From NCBI GenBank assembly GCA_017430155.1, contig JAFRNO010000697.1, positions 1-6,939 on the forward strand: a DNA stretch of 6,939 nt, read 5' to 3'. The stretch's first letter is position 1, and each line of letters begins with the position of its first letter. Shown here piece after piece: positions 1-5,982 of this stretch. This DNA comes from Kiritimatiellia bacterium (GTDB lineage: Bacteria > Verrucomicrobiota > Kiritimatiellia > RFP12 > UBA1067). Under the pieces are notes generated by a model that saw only the letters and a program-made list of their open reading frames with translations, was not told the DNA's origin and did not search any database. A program made the position numbers and the translations under genes.

Positions 1-2
1 AG

Positions 3-1004
3 GGAGGCACGGTCGCGTCGGTGGGAAAGCACCATATTGAATTTGATCCGACGCTCGTGCCCGAGCTGATCAGCTGCGGCGTCATCCGGAACTTCAACGT
101 GACGCTTGCGGCGGCATCTCCCGAGCACGTCCTGTACGTCATCTTCGACCTCACGAAGAACGCCTACGAGAGCGGGCAGCTCCAGTACGTGACCGAAAGC
201 GCCCTCCGGGCCGGCACCTGGGGCGCGTGGGAGGTGGACGCGACAAGCGGATCCCCGATCTGGTCAGGGGTCGCGGCCGATCCCCAGTATGCGCAGACGA
301 AACTGGTATTCCGTCACATACCGGCAGGGACGTTCCTGATGAACAACAACCGCTGCGTGGGACAGGTGACGCTGAGCCATGATTATTTCATCAGCGTGTT
401 CTACGTGACGGCTTCGCAATATGCGCGCCTGAAGGGCGAAACGATCTCGCCCGAGGACACGAAGCCCAAACGTTGGGTCTCCTACAATATGCTGCGCGGA
501 TCGGCCTGGCCGGGCGAGATCGCCGTTGCCGCAGGCAGCGACTGCGCCGCATTTGCCGCCAAACTGGGAATGTTCGACTTTGATATACCCACTTCGGCGC
601 AATGGGAGTATGCCGTCCGTGCGGGAGCGGATGGAAAGGATCAGAACAACAACGACAGGCTGGGTTTCATCGGTTATACGGATGAGAATCTGCCGGATTA
701 CGTCTGGTATCAAGGCAACACCGGCTGGCAGATGCAGCCGGTAGGAACCCGAAGGCCGAATCCATGGGGAATCTACGATCCTTTTGGCGATGTTTGGCAC
801 ATGTGCCGCGATTGGGCGGGTCCGTCCGGCGCGGGAACGGATCCGGTCGGGCCGAACAGCGGAGAGCAGAGACTTGTGCGCGGCGGATGCGTGACGAGCA
901 CGAACAAGGGCGAGTGCAATGCCATCTTCGCGTGGGGTGCGGTTAACCCCGATGAAACCTCGAAAGACATCTACGGTTTCCGTTTGGTCTTTCATGCGCA
1001 TTGA
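3..1004 (+). CDS. SUMF1/FGE-like domain protein, 5' end cut by window
   Basis: The reading frame is open from the first base (residues G-G-T-V-A-S-V precede the GTG at 21), so the true start probably lies upstream. The GTG at 21 is a possible start, but the AGGGAGG at 1-7 is about 13 bases away, which is too far. Numbering from that GTG, the C-terminal two thirds is a formylglycine-generating-enzyme (FGE/SUMF1) fold: IPAGTFLM (100-107), FYVTASQY (127-134), IPTSAQWEYA (189-198, family LPTEAEWEYA), YDPFGDVWHMCRDW (252-265, family GNVWEWCxDW), RLVRGG (284-289) and YGFRLV (318-323). In true FGE a pair of cysteines follows the RGG motif closely (Cys336/Cys341 in human FGE). Here there is only Cys290 and, farther on, Cys299, in the wrong pattern, so sulfatase activation is unlikely and a structural or binding role is more plausible. 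The first ~95 residues are an unrecognised, probably beta-rich region. The stop is 12 bases before the GRE start, so co-transcription is likely. The family is sure; the function is unknown. Confidence 0.85.
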   Translation, partial: GGTVASVGKHHIEFDPTLVPELISCGVIRNFNVTLAAASPEHVLYVIFDLTKNAYESGQLQYVTESALRAGTWGAWEVDATSGSPIWSGVAADPQYAQTKLVFRHIPAGTFLMNNNRCVGQVTLSHDYFISVFYVTASQYARLKGETISPEDTKPKRWVSYNMLRGSAWPGEIAVAAGSDCAAFAAKLGMFDFDIPTSAQWEYAVRAGADGKDQNNNDRLGFIGYTDENLPDYVWYQGNTGWQMQPVGTRRPNPWGIYDPFGDVWHMCRDWAGPSGAGTDPVGPNSGEQRLVRGGCVTSTNKGECNAIFAWGAVNPDETSKDIYGFRLVFHAH

Positions 1005-1016
1005 CCGGTGGTGGTG

Positions 1017-1079
1017 ATGGAATTGACGCGGAGAAAGTTCGTCGGTGCTTTCGCGGCAGTTGCCGCGACTGGGGGCTGT
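1017..1079 (+). other. Predicted Tat (possibly lipoprotein) signal of the GRE
   Basis: Residues 1-21 read MELTRRKFVGAFAAVAATGG followed by Cys. T-R-R-K-F fits the Tat consensus S/T-R-R-x-F, and residues 9-19 form a short, weakly hydrophobic Ala/Gly/Val stretch typical of Tat leaders. The Cys at 21 is preceded by T-G-G, which only loosely matches a lipobox (usually L-A-G/A-C), so lipidation is uncertain. There is no AxA site just after it, which favours the lipoprotein reading if cleavage occurs. A second in-frame ATG at 1104 (Met30) would skip the leader and give a cytoplasmic form of about 758 aa, but I see no ribosome binding site for it. Confidence 0.65.
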
Positions 1080-3380
1080 GGCACGCGCGGCGATGTCGCC
1101 TCGATGCCGGGCGACAGGTACTCAGCCCTCCGTGCGCAGTTGAAGGCGTTTTTCCCCCCGGGGTATTGTCGGCTCGAGTGCCAGGACCGGCGTCAGCTCG
1201 CCAGCGTAAAGGCGATTTGTGCGGAATTGGACGCATGGGCGTCGGCGCATCCCGGCTTCGACGCGCTGGACCTTCGGCGCGAGAGCTATCTGTCCATGCG
1301 CCGGCACTTCGTGCCGATTCTCTTCACGGAATCGCCGTTCTACTGCGAATGCGGCGTGAACGGCGGCTGGTCGGGGGCGCGTCCGGCCCGCCATGTCAAC
1401 GAGCTCTGCGGCCGATTCTATGCGCGCGACGGGCTGATCCCCAAACACGAGTTCGACGTCCTCTACGGGCGCATCGGCAATCGGTTCATGCTGTGCTGCG
1501 GGCCGTTCTCCGACGACATGCACCACCTGCCTCCGTTCCGAACCATCCTGAAGAAGGGTTTCCGGGGCGTGCGGGATGAAGTCGCCGACGCGCTCGCGCG
1601 CTGTCCGGCGGGCGATGCGCATGGCCGCAAGGAGCTTGAGACCGCGCTCGTCGGGCTGGATACGATCCACGAGATACAGCTCAAGTTCGCCGCCGAGGCG
1701 AAGAGTCGCCTTGAACATGCGGACGGACTTGCGCCGGAACAGGCGCACAACATGCAGCGCATCGCCGACGCGGCGCTTCGCTGTCCGTGGGAACCGCCGC
1801 AGACGTTCTACGAAGGTCTCAACGCGCTCTGGTTCGTCCGCGAGGTGCTCGGCTACGTGGACGGCGTGAACAATTACGCGCTTGGGCGGATGGACGCCTG
1901 GCTGGACGGGCTCTACCGCGCGGATCTCGCCGCCGGGCGCCTGACGCGCGAAGAGGCGCGCGATCTCGTGTCGCGGTTCCTTCTCTTTGCCGACGCGCAC
2001 GAGTCCGGGGAGGTGCCGGTGCATTCCGGCGACGACCACGAGCCGGAGATTCCCCTGACTCTGGGCGGGTGCGACGCCGACGGCGTTCCCGTCTGGAACG
2101 AGCTGACGCGGCTTGCGCTCGACTGCCATCTTGCGCTGGACTGCGTGTTCCCGAAGCTGCATTGCCGGATTTCCGAGAAATCGCCGGCCGGCTACCTCCG
2201 CAAGATCGGCGAGCTGCTGATGGCCGGCCACGCGGTGTTCGCGCTTTTCAACGACGACCGGACCATCCCGCAGTTCGTCAGGATGGGGTATTCGGTCAAG
2301 GATGCGCGGGAGTACACCTGCTGCGGCTGCTGGGACCCGGGCGTCGATTCGTTGACGGACATGGATTCCGCCAACTACGTGTCGGTCGCCCGCATCCTTG
2401 AGGCGACGATCCGACGGGACGCGGAGCTCGAGGCCGCGCTGGAACTTGATCTCGAGTCGGTGGACGGCAAGCGAACGTTCGACGAAGTGCGCGACGCGCT
2501 CTATGGCAATTTCATCAGGTTCTTCCGGAACGTGATGTCGCGGTACACGCGTTACGGGGCGATGAACGCCAAGGTGTTCCCGCACCCGGTCTACACGATG
2601 TGCATCGAAGGCGGAATCGCGTCACGTCGGGACACGACGGAAGGCGGCGTCTCCTTCCGTCCCCGCATTGTCACGCTGGCGTTTCTCGCGAACGTCGTCG
2701 ACTCCCTCTGCGCGATCCGGAAGCTCTGTTTCGAGGATCGGACCTGCACGTTGCCGCAGTTGCTGGACGCGGTCCGGGCCAATTGGGCGGGGGCGGATGG
2801 CGCGCGTTTGCGCAAAGCCGTGTTGGCGGCGCCGTACTGGGGCGACGACAGCGCCGAATCGAACGGGCTGATGAAATGGTGGATCGACCGGACGGCGGAC
2901 GACATGGCCGGCATGGTGAACGACCAGGGCGGGCCGTACGTGCTCGCCACGTGGATCTATCGGGAATTCCTCAACTGGGGCGCCTGCATGAAGGCTACGC
3001 CCGACGGGCGTTTCGACGGCGAGCAGCTCGCCCAGGGCTTTGCGCCGAGCGAGCTGCGCTGCACGGTCGGCGCGACGACGGTGCTGAACGCCATCGGGTC
3101 GCTCGACCATGGCCGGCTCTATGCCTCGAACGCCAACCTGGCTTTTGAAAAGAACTGCATGAACGCGGAGATATTCGAGGCCGTGTTCCGGGTCGTGTGC
3201 CGAAAGGGCATGCATCTCCTGCAGCCGAACTGTCTTTCCGTCGCCGAGCTCAAGGACGCCCAGGTACATCCCGAACGGCACAGAAGCCTGATGGTGAAGA
3301 TCTGCGGATTCACGGCCCGGTTCGTGTCCCTCGACCGTCGTTGGCAGAATGAGATCATCCGTCGACACCTGTTGCGCTGA
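1017..3380 (+). CDS. Glycyl radical enzyme (pyruvate formate-lyase superfamily) with Tat leader
   Basis: The 787-aa product is full length for the family (about 750-900). The ATG at 1017 is preferred over the in-frame GTGs at 1008, 1011 and 1014 because it gives a canonical Tat leader; none has a strong Shine-Dalgarno. Residues 1-21 are a twin-arginine signal (TRRKF at 4-8) ending in Cys21. The PFL-like barrel covers about 40-640, with PQTFYEGLNALWF near 261-273 and TLGGCDADG at 348-356. The cysteine loop is C435-C436-G437-C438-W439-D440-P441; Cys438 aligns with the thiyl cysteine of the GCxE motif. The glycyl-radical domain covers about 660-770, with ATPDGR at 660-665 and VKICGFTARF around the radical site Gly764, 23 residues from the C-terminus. 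Family knowledge: radical transfer from Gly to Cys starts substrate H-abstraction in the active site. Asp440 replaces the usual Glu, so it is not confidently choline lyase, glycerol dehydratase, hydroxyproline dehydratase or an arylacetate decarboxylase; the substrate is unknown. It has about 28 cysteines, many for an exported protein. The activase is encoded two genes downstream. Family certain, reaction unassigned. Confidence 0.95.
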   Translation: MELTRRKFVGAFAAVAATGGCGTRGDVASMPGDRYSALRAQLKAFFPPGYCRLECQDRRQLASVKAICAELDAWASAHPGFDALDLRRESYLSMRRHFVPILFTESPFYCECGVNGGWSGARPARHVNELCGRFYARDGLIPKHEFDVLYGRIGNRFMLCCGPFSDDMHHLPPFRTILKKGFRGVRDEVADALARCPAGDAHGRKELETALVGLDTIHEIQLKFAAEAKSRLEHADGLAPEQAHNMQRIADAALRCPWEPPQTFYEGLNALWFVREVLGYVDGVNNYALGRMDAWLDGLYRADLAAGRLTREEARDLVSRFLLFADAHESGEVPVHSGDDHEPEIPLTLGGCDADGVPVWNELTRLALDCHLALDCVFPKLHCRISEKSPAGYLRKIGELLMAGHAVFALFNDDRTIPQFVRMGYSVKDAREYTCCGCWDPGVDSLTDMDSANYVSVARILEATIRRDAELEAALELDLESVDGKRTFDEVRDALYGNFIRFFRNVMSRYTRYGAMNAKVFPHPVYTMCIEGGIASRRDTTEGGVSFRPRIVTLAFLANVVDSLCAIRKLCFEDRTCTLPQLLDAVRANWAGADGARLRKAVLAAPYWGDDSAESNGLMKWWIDRTADDMAGMVNDQGGPYVLATWIYREFLNWGACMKATPDGRFDGEQLAQGFAPSELRCTVGATTVLNAIGSLDHGRLYASNANLAFEKNCMNAEIFEAVFRVVCRKGMHLLQPNCLSVAELKDAQVHPERHRSLMVKICGFTARFVSLDRRWQNEIIRRHLLR

Positions 3381-3401
3381 CGGCAGAAAGGATGGCAAGG
3401 C

Positions 3402-4799
3402 ATGGTTAATCGCCGGGATTTCATCGGATTGGGCGCGGGAACGGCTGCGTCGGGGCTGATACCGCGGTGTTTGGCGCAGGGGATGGACTACCAGGCGCCG
3501 CAGCTCGCGCGCGTTGCAAAGCGCGTCACGGAGCTGAGCCGAAAGACGGACGCGGGATTCTTCTTCATCACCGACCTGCACGTGGCGGACAATTTCAAGA
3601 AGTCGGGGGAGTTGCTTGCCGAACTGGTCCGACGTACGCCGATCCGCAGGACGATCTGCGGCGGCGACATCGGCGTTGCGTTCTCCTGGAAGAGTCCGTC
3701 CGACGAGGCCGCCGTCAAGTACGCGGCGTCGGAATTCCGTGCGAAGTGGGTGAAGCCGATCGAGGCGGCCGGAGGCGACATCTACACGGCCAAGGGGAAT
3801 CACGACTTCTCGACCGGCAAGAACGTGGGCGCGACCGAGGGATGTACGCTCACCTGCCGCGAGACGCGGGACATCCTCATGGATTCCCGCGGCTGCCGCG
3901 CGGCGGTGGTCAATCCCGACGAACCCGATTCCTGCTACTACTACTTCGACGATTCGTCGGCGCGGTTCCGCTATGTCGTCGCGGACACGACCGATTCCGT
4001 CAGGGGGGACCCGCCGAAGCGCTCGATCGTCTACGGCATGCACGACTCGCAGCTTGCATGGATGGCCGAGAAGGCGCTTGGAACTGTCCCGGACGGCTGG
4101 TCGGTCGTGGTGGTCCACCACGTGCCGATCGTCGGGGTGCTTGCCGATGAAGGCGTCGAGAAGTTCTATGCGCCGTTCCGTCAGATGATCGAAGCCTACC
4201 AGAATCGCGGGAGAACGCGGATCGGCGGCCGCGAGATCGACTTTTCGGGCGCGCGCGGCCGGATCGTCCTTGACCTGACCGGGCACATGCATGGTGAACG
4301 ACAGACGTGGAAGAACGGAATCCTCCACGTGACCGAGCCTTGCGACGCCGCTTACGGAGACTACATTCCCGGTTCGGCGCCCTGGTGCGGCGCCTTGCCC
4401 AAGAAGGTGGGCGGCACGCCGTTTGAACAGACCTTTGACGCCGTGCAGATCGACATCGGGAAAGGGCTCGTGTATTTTACGCGCGTGGGCGGAGGGCAGG
4501 ACCGCGTCGTCCATTTCATGCCTCGAACCGTCAGGGTCGGCGACTCGTTGCGATTGGTCGCCGAGAACATGCCCGAGGTGGATCGGTGGGCCTGCTATGA
4601 CGGTGACCGCGTGACGTTCAGGTCCCATCCGGAAAATCGCTGGAACAAGTTGATAGACTACCATTCCGACTGCGCGCGCATCGACGGCGACGGCGTGTTG
4701 ACGGCGCTGAAGCCGGGCGTCACGATGGTTTTGGCGATTGCCCAGGACTGGCGGAAGGAAATCATGCCGGTGCGCATCATCGGGAAGAACGGGACATGA
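3402..4799 (+). CDS. Tat-exported calcineurin-like metallophosphoesterase with C-terminal Ig-like (Big_2-type) region
   Basis: The 465-aa product starts at the ATG at 3402, with AAGGA at 3388-3392 nine bases upstream; the ATG at 3392 leads to an immediate stop and is ignored. A Tat leader (NRRDFIGLGAG, residues 3-13) is followed by a plausible signal peptidase site after C-L-A (25). The five metal-binding blocks of the calcineurin-like superfamily are present in order: D-L-H (Asp58, His60), G-G-D (Asp89), G-N-H-D (Asn133, His134), V-V-H-H (His239/240) and G-H-M-H (His295, His297). It should therefore bind two metals and hydrolyse a phosphoester outside the cytoplasm. From about 375 on there is a separate beta-rich tail; the stretch ARIDGDGVLTALKPG (near 425-440) resembles Big_2 Ig-like domains. 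The substrate is unknown. It lies 21 bases after the GRE and its stop overlaps the activase start (ATGA), so it is tightly coupled to a GRE system, which is an unusual partner for this family. Confidence 0.92.
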   Translation: MVNRRDFIGLGAGTAASGLIPRCLAQGMDYQAPQLARVAKRVTELSRKTDAGFFFITDLHVADNFKKSGELLAELVRRTPIRRTICGGDIGVAFSWKSPSDEAAVKYAASEFRAKWVKPIEAAGGDIYTAKGNHDFSTGKNVGATEGCTLTCRETRDILMDSRGCRAAVVNPDEPDSCYYYFDDSSARFRYVVADTTDSVRGDPPKRSIVYGMHDSQLAWMAEKALGTVPDGWSVVVVHHVPIVGVLADEGVEKFYAPFRQMIEAYQNRGRTRIGGREIDFSGARGRIVLDLTGHMHGERQTWKNGILHVTEPCDAAYGDYIPGSAPWCGALPKKVGGTPFEQTFDAVQIDIGKGLVYFTRVGGGQDRVVHFMPRTVRVGDSLRLVAENMPEVDRWACYDGDRVTFRSHPENRWNKLIDYHSDCARIDGDGVLTALKPGVTMVLAIAQDWRKEIMPVRIIGKNGT

Positions 4800-5551
4800 C
4801 GGCGGTTGTATTTGAAATCGAGAAGTTCGCCACACATGACGGGCCTGGAATCCGAACGGTCGTGTTCCTCAAGGGTTGTCCCTTGAGATGCATGTGGTGC
4901 CACAGCCCGGAATCCTGGAAACCGGAAATGGAGCGCTATCCAGATGGAACCGTGATCGGGCGAGAGATGACGTCCGACGAGGTCCTCGCCGAGGTGCTGA
5001 GGGACAAGGACTTCTACGATGTCTCTGGCGGCGGATTGACGCTGTCCGGCGGGGAGCCGCTTTTTCGCACCGCTTTTTCCGCCGAACTTTTCGCGAAGGC
5101 GAAGGGGAAGGGCCTCTCGACGGCTCTGGAGACGAGCGGTTATGCGCCCGCCGCGGTCATCGACCAGCTGTCGGCGGTCACGGACATCTGGCTGTACGAC
5201 ATCAAGGGTCTTGATTCGGCGCGCCACAGGGACCAGGTCAAGGTGGATAACGCGCCGATTCTCCGCAATCTCCGGTGGCTGGATGCGCACGGCGCGCGCA
5301 TCATCCTCCGTTGCCCGATGATTCCGGGCGTGAACGACTTCAAGGAGAATCTGGCGGCTCTTGGAAGGCTGGCGGACGAATTGAAGTGCGTCGAGCGCGT
5401 CGATGTCGAACCGTATGTCCCATACGGCATCGACAAGGCGCGCAAGCTGGGGCTCAAGGTCTACGAGGCGCCATTGCCGCCAATGGGGTACGCGGACGAA
5501 ATCGTGGGTAAGCTTTCGCGGCTCACGGGAAAGCCCGTCCGGCTGGGGTGA
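4796..5551 (+). CDS. Glycyl-radical enzyme activating enzyme (radical SAM)
   Basis: The 251-aa product starts at an ATG overlapping the previous stop by four bases, with GGGAAG at 4782-4787 as a likely ribosome binding site. It shows the activase signature HDGPGIRTVVFLKGC (14-28), followed by CPLRCMWC with Cys28, Cys32 and Cys35 binding the [4Fe-4S] cluster that cleaves SAM. Further motifs are SGGGLTLSGGEP (77-88, SAM amino group contact), LETSGY (111-116), DIKGLD (135-140) and RCPMIPGVND (172-181). The sequence runs straight from the cluster loop to the GGEP region, so it lacks the two-cluster ferredoxin-like insert of many GRE activases and is of the compact PflA-like architecture (PflA is 246 aa). 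It has no signal peptide, so it acts in the cytoplasm. Its partner is very probably the GRE at 1017-3380, the only GRE in the window. Other radical SAM roles are unlikely given the activase-specific GPGIR and KGCPLRC patterns. Confidence 0.95.
   Translation: MTAVVFEIEKFATHDGPGIRTVVFLKGCPLRCMWCHSPESWKPEMERYPDGTVIGREMTSDEVLAEVLRDKDFYDVSGGGLTLSGGEPLFRTAFSAELFAKAKGKGLSTALETSGYAPAAVIDQLSAVTDIWLYDIKGLDSARHRDQVKVDNAPILRNLRWLDAHGARIILRCPMIPGVNDFKENLAALGRLADELKCVERVDVEPYVPYGIDKARKLGLKVYEAPLPPMGYADEIVGKLSRLTGKPVRLG
4868..4887 (+). repeat. Perfect 8-bp inverted repeat inside the activase gene
   Basis: CTCAAGGG and CCCTTGAG are separated by TTGT. The repeat covers the codons for the first cluster cysteines (L-K-G-C-P-L-R) and could form a tetraloop hairpin in the mRNA. 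There is no T-tract after it, so it is not an intrinsic terminator. An 8-bp repeat of this kind can occur by chance in a window of this size. Confidence 0.35.
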
Positions 5552-5689
5552 GCGCATACCATCTTCAGACCTCCGTTCCTCGTCTGCTACAGCACCTTGC
5601 ACGAGGTGTCTGTTCGGTCGTAGATCACACCCGAACCGACGGACGCGGTACTGATTCAGCCGCCCTTCACCATACAGGAGAATGACACG

Positions 5690-5794
5690 ATGCCCCAGAT
5701 ATTTCTGCGCCGCTGCGATGAAGAATCTCGCAAAGCACATCGAGCCGAAGGGTTACGAGTACGGATTCCAAAAGGGTTAAACCCGAAGGGTTGA
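5690..5794 (+). CDS. Candidate small ORF, 34 aa, unknown
   Basis: The ATG is nine bases after AGGAG (5676-5680), which is good Shine-Dalgarno spacing. The product begins MPQIFLRRCDEESRKAH and is basic, with no membrane segment and no recognisable family. The C-terminal codons lie within the AAGGGTT repeat cluster. A competing ORF in another frame starts at 5682 (32 aa, ends in YEYGFQKG) but has only one base between AGGAG and its ATG. It may be a chance ORF or the decayed end of an older gene. Only the ribosome binding site argues for translation. Confidence 0.2.
   Translation: MPQIFLRRCDEESRKAHRAEGLRVRIPKGLNPKG
5745..5792 (+). repeat. Three AAGGGTT repeats with small hairpin
   Basis: AAGGGTT occurs at 5748-5754, 5772-5778 and 5786-5792; the first and third extend to CCGAAGGGTT (5745-5754 and 5783-5792). 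Between the second and third lies AACCC (5780-5784), which can pair with GGGTT on either side: downstream over a GAA loop (5780-5792) or upstream over a single A (5774-5784). These two folds are mutually exclusive. No T-run follows, so it is not a standard terminator. Confidence 0.5.
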
Positions 5795-5833
5795 ATGAGA
5801 GAACAATGACGTCGCCCACAAATCCAAAGTTTT

Positions 5834-5842
5834 TGGTATACT
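5834..5842 (+). promoter_or_regulatory. Extended -10 promoter (TGG-TATACT)
   Basis: TATACT at 5837-5842 matches five of six bases of the TATAAT consensus, and the preceding TGG supplies the extended -10 element. No good -35 hexamer is found 16-18 bases upstream, which is tolerated by extended -10 promoters. The expected transcription start, about seven bases downstream, falls at 5848-5850, on the ATG of the next small gene. It sits in an AT-rich pocket (CAAAGTTTTTGG) within GC-rich DNA. Confidence 0.5.
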
Positions 5843-5849
5843 GGGGAAA

Positions 5850-5978
5850 ATGAAACGACAGTTTCTCTTCGTTGTTTGTGTTGCCACATTGGCGGCGTTT
5901 GCCCTGCCGCCGATCTGGCCCGTGCTGCCGTCGGTGGAGCAAATCCTCCCCGATTCACTCACCATCTTGATGAGGTGA
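5850..5978 (+). CDS. Small hydrophobic protein, 42 aa, unknown
   Basis: Begins MKRQFLFVVCVATLAAFALP, a positively charged start followed by a 15-residue hydrophobic stretch, so it looks like a signal peptide or single membrane segment. The rest is Pro-rich, with an acidic/hydrophobic tail ending T-I-L-M-R. The ATG lies seven bases after an extended -10 element, and only a weak GGGGA precedes it, so translation may be from a leaderless mRNA. Its stop (5976-5978) is four bases before the start of the large downstream gene, whose ribosome binding site lies inside its last codons, which suggests translational coupling. It may be a small membrane partner of, or a leader peptide for, the downstream protein. 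No family recognised. Confidence 0.5.
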   Translation: MKRQFLFVVCVATLAAFALPPIWPVLPSVEQILPDSLTILMR

Positions 5979-5979
5979 T
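5972..5979 (+). promoter_or_regulatory. Strong Shine-Dalgarno GAGGTGAT for the large downstream gene
   Basis: GATGAGGTGATGTC precedes ATG 5983. The G-A-G-G-T-G-A-T-like core matches the end of 16S rRNA (complement ATCACCTC), with suitable spacing to ATG 5983. It selects 5983 over the ATG at 5978, which opens a Ser/Arg-rich frame without protein character. It overlaps the stop of the 42-aa gene. Confidence 0.6.
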
Positions 5980-5982
5980 GTC

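Larger units (their letters stand above)
5552..5849. other. Intergenic region between the GRE operon and the next unit
   Basis: About 300 bases of lower GC than the flanking genes. I find no conserved protein motif, tRNA or clear Rho-independent terminator. Weak inverted repeats are present: CACCT/AGGTG at 5593-5608 (six-base loop, no T-run) and TTCGG/CCGAA at 5613-5635. The second half holds a candidate small ORF, a repeat cluster and an extended -10 promoter, listed separately. An open frame from 5624 to 5794 after a TAG at 5621 might be a gene remnant, but I do not recognise it. Confidence 0.6.

Noticed and set aside
1008..1016. GTG-GTG-GTG as start of the GRE
   Set aside because: The ATG directly after it gives a canonical Tat N-terminus, and neither start has a better ribosome binding site; the three extra residues would not change the interpretation.
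1051..1068. 8-bp inverted repeat (TCGCGGCA/TGCCGCGA) in the GRE leader codons
   Set aside because: It encodes an Ala/Val run with GCG/GCC/GCA codons, where such palindromes arise easily in GC-rich DNA.
1122..2585. 487-codon open frame on the - strand inside the GRE gene
   Set aside because: Same composition effect; no family motifs, and it lies wholly within a confident gene.
4106..4122. 8-bp inverted repeat around the V-V-H-H codons of the phosphoesterase
   Set aside because: GTGGTGG and CCACCAC are forced by Val-Val and His-His codons, and the one-base centre makes a poor RNA hairpin.
2622..4835. 737-codon open frame on the - strand across the GRE and phosphoesterase genes
   Set aside because: Antisense shadow caused by high GC at third positions. 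The + strand carries all conserved motifs of two known families, and the - strand product is a low-complexity His/Arg/Val-rich sequence with no recognisable domain.
5593..5608. Hairpin CACCT/AGGTG as terminator of the GRE operon
   Set aside because: Only five pairs and no following T-run, so not supportable as an intrinsic terminator.
4658..5740. 360-codon - strand open frame across the activase and spacer
   Set aside because: No start context, no domain character, and it overlaps a clear radical SAM gene.
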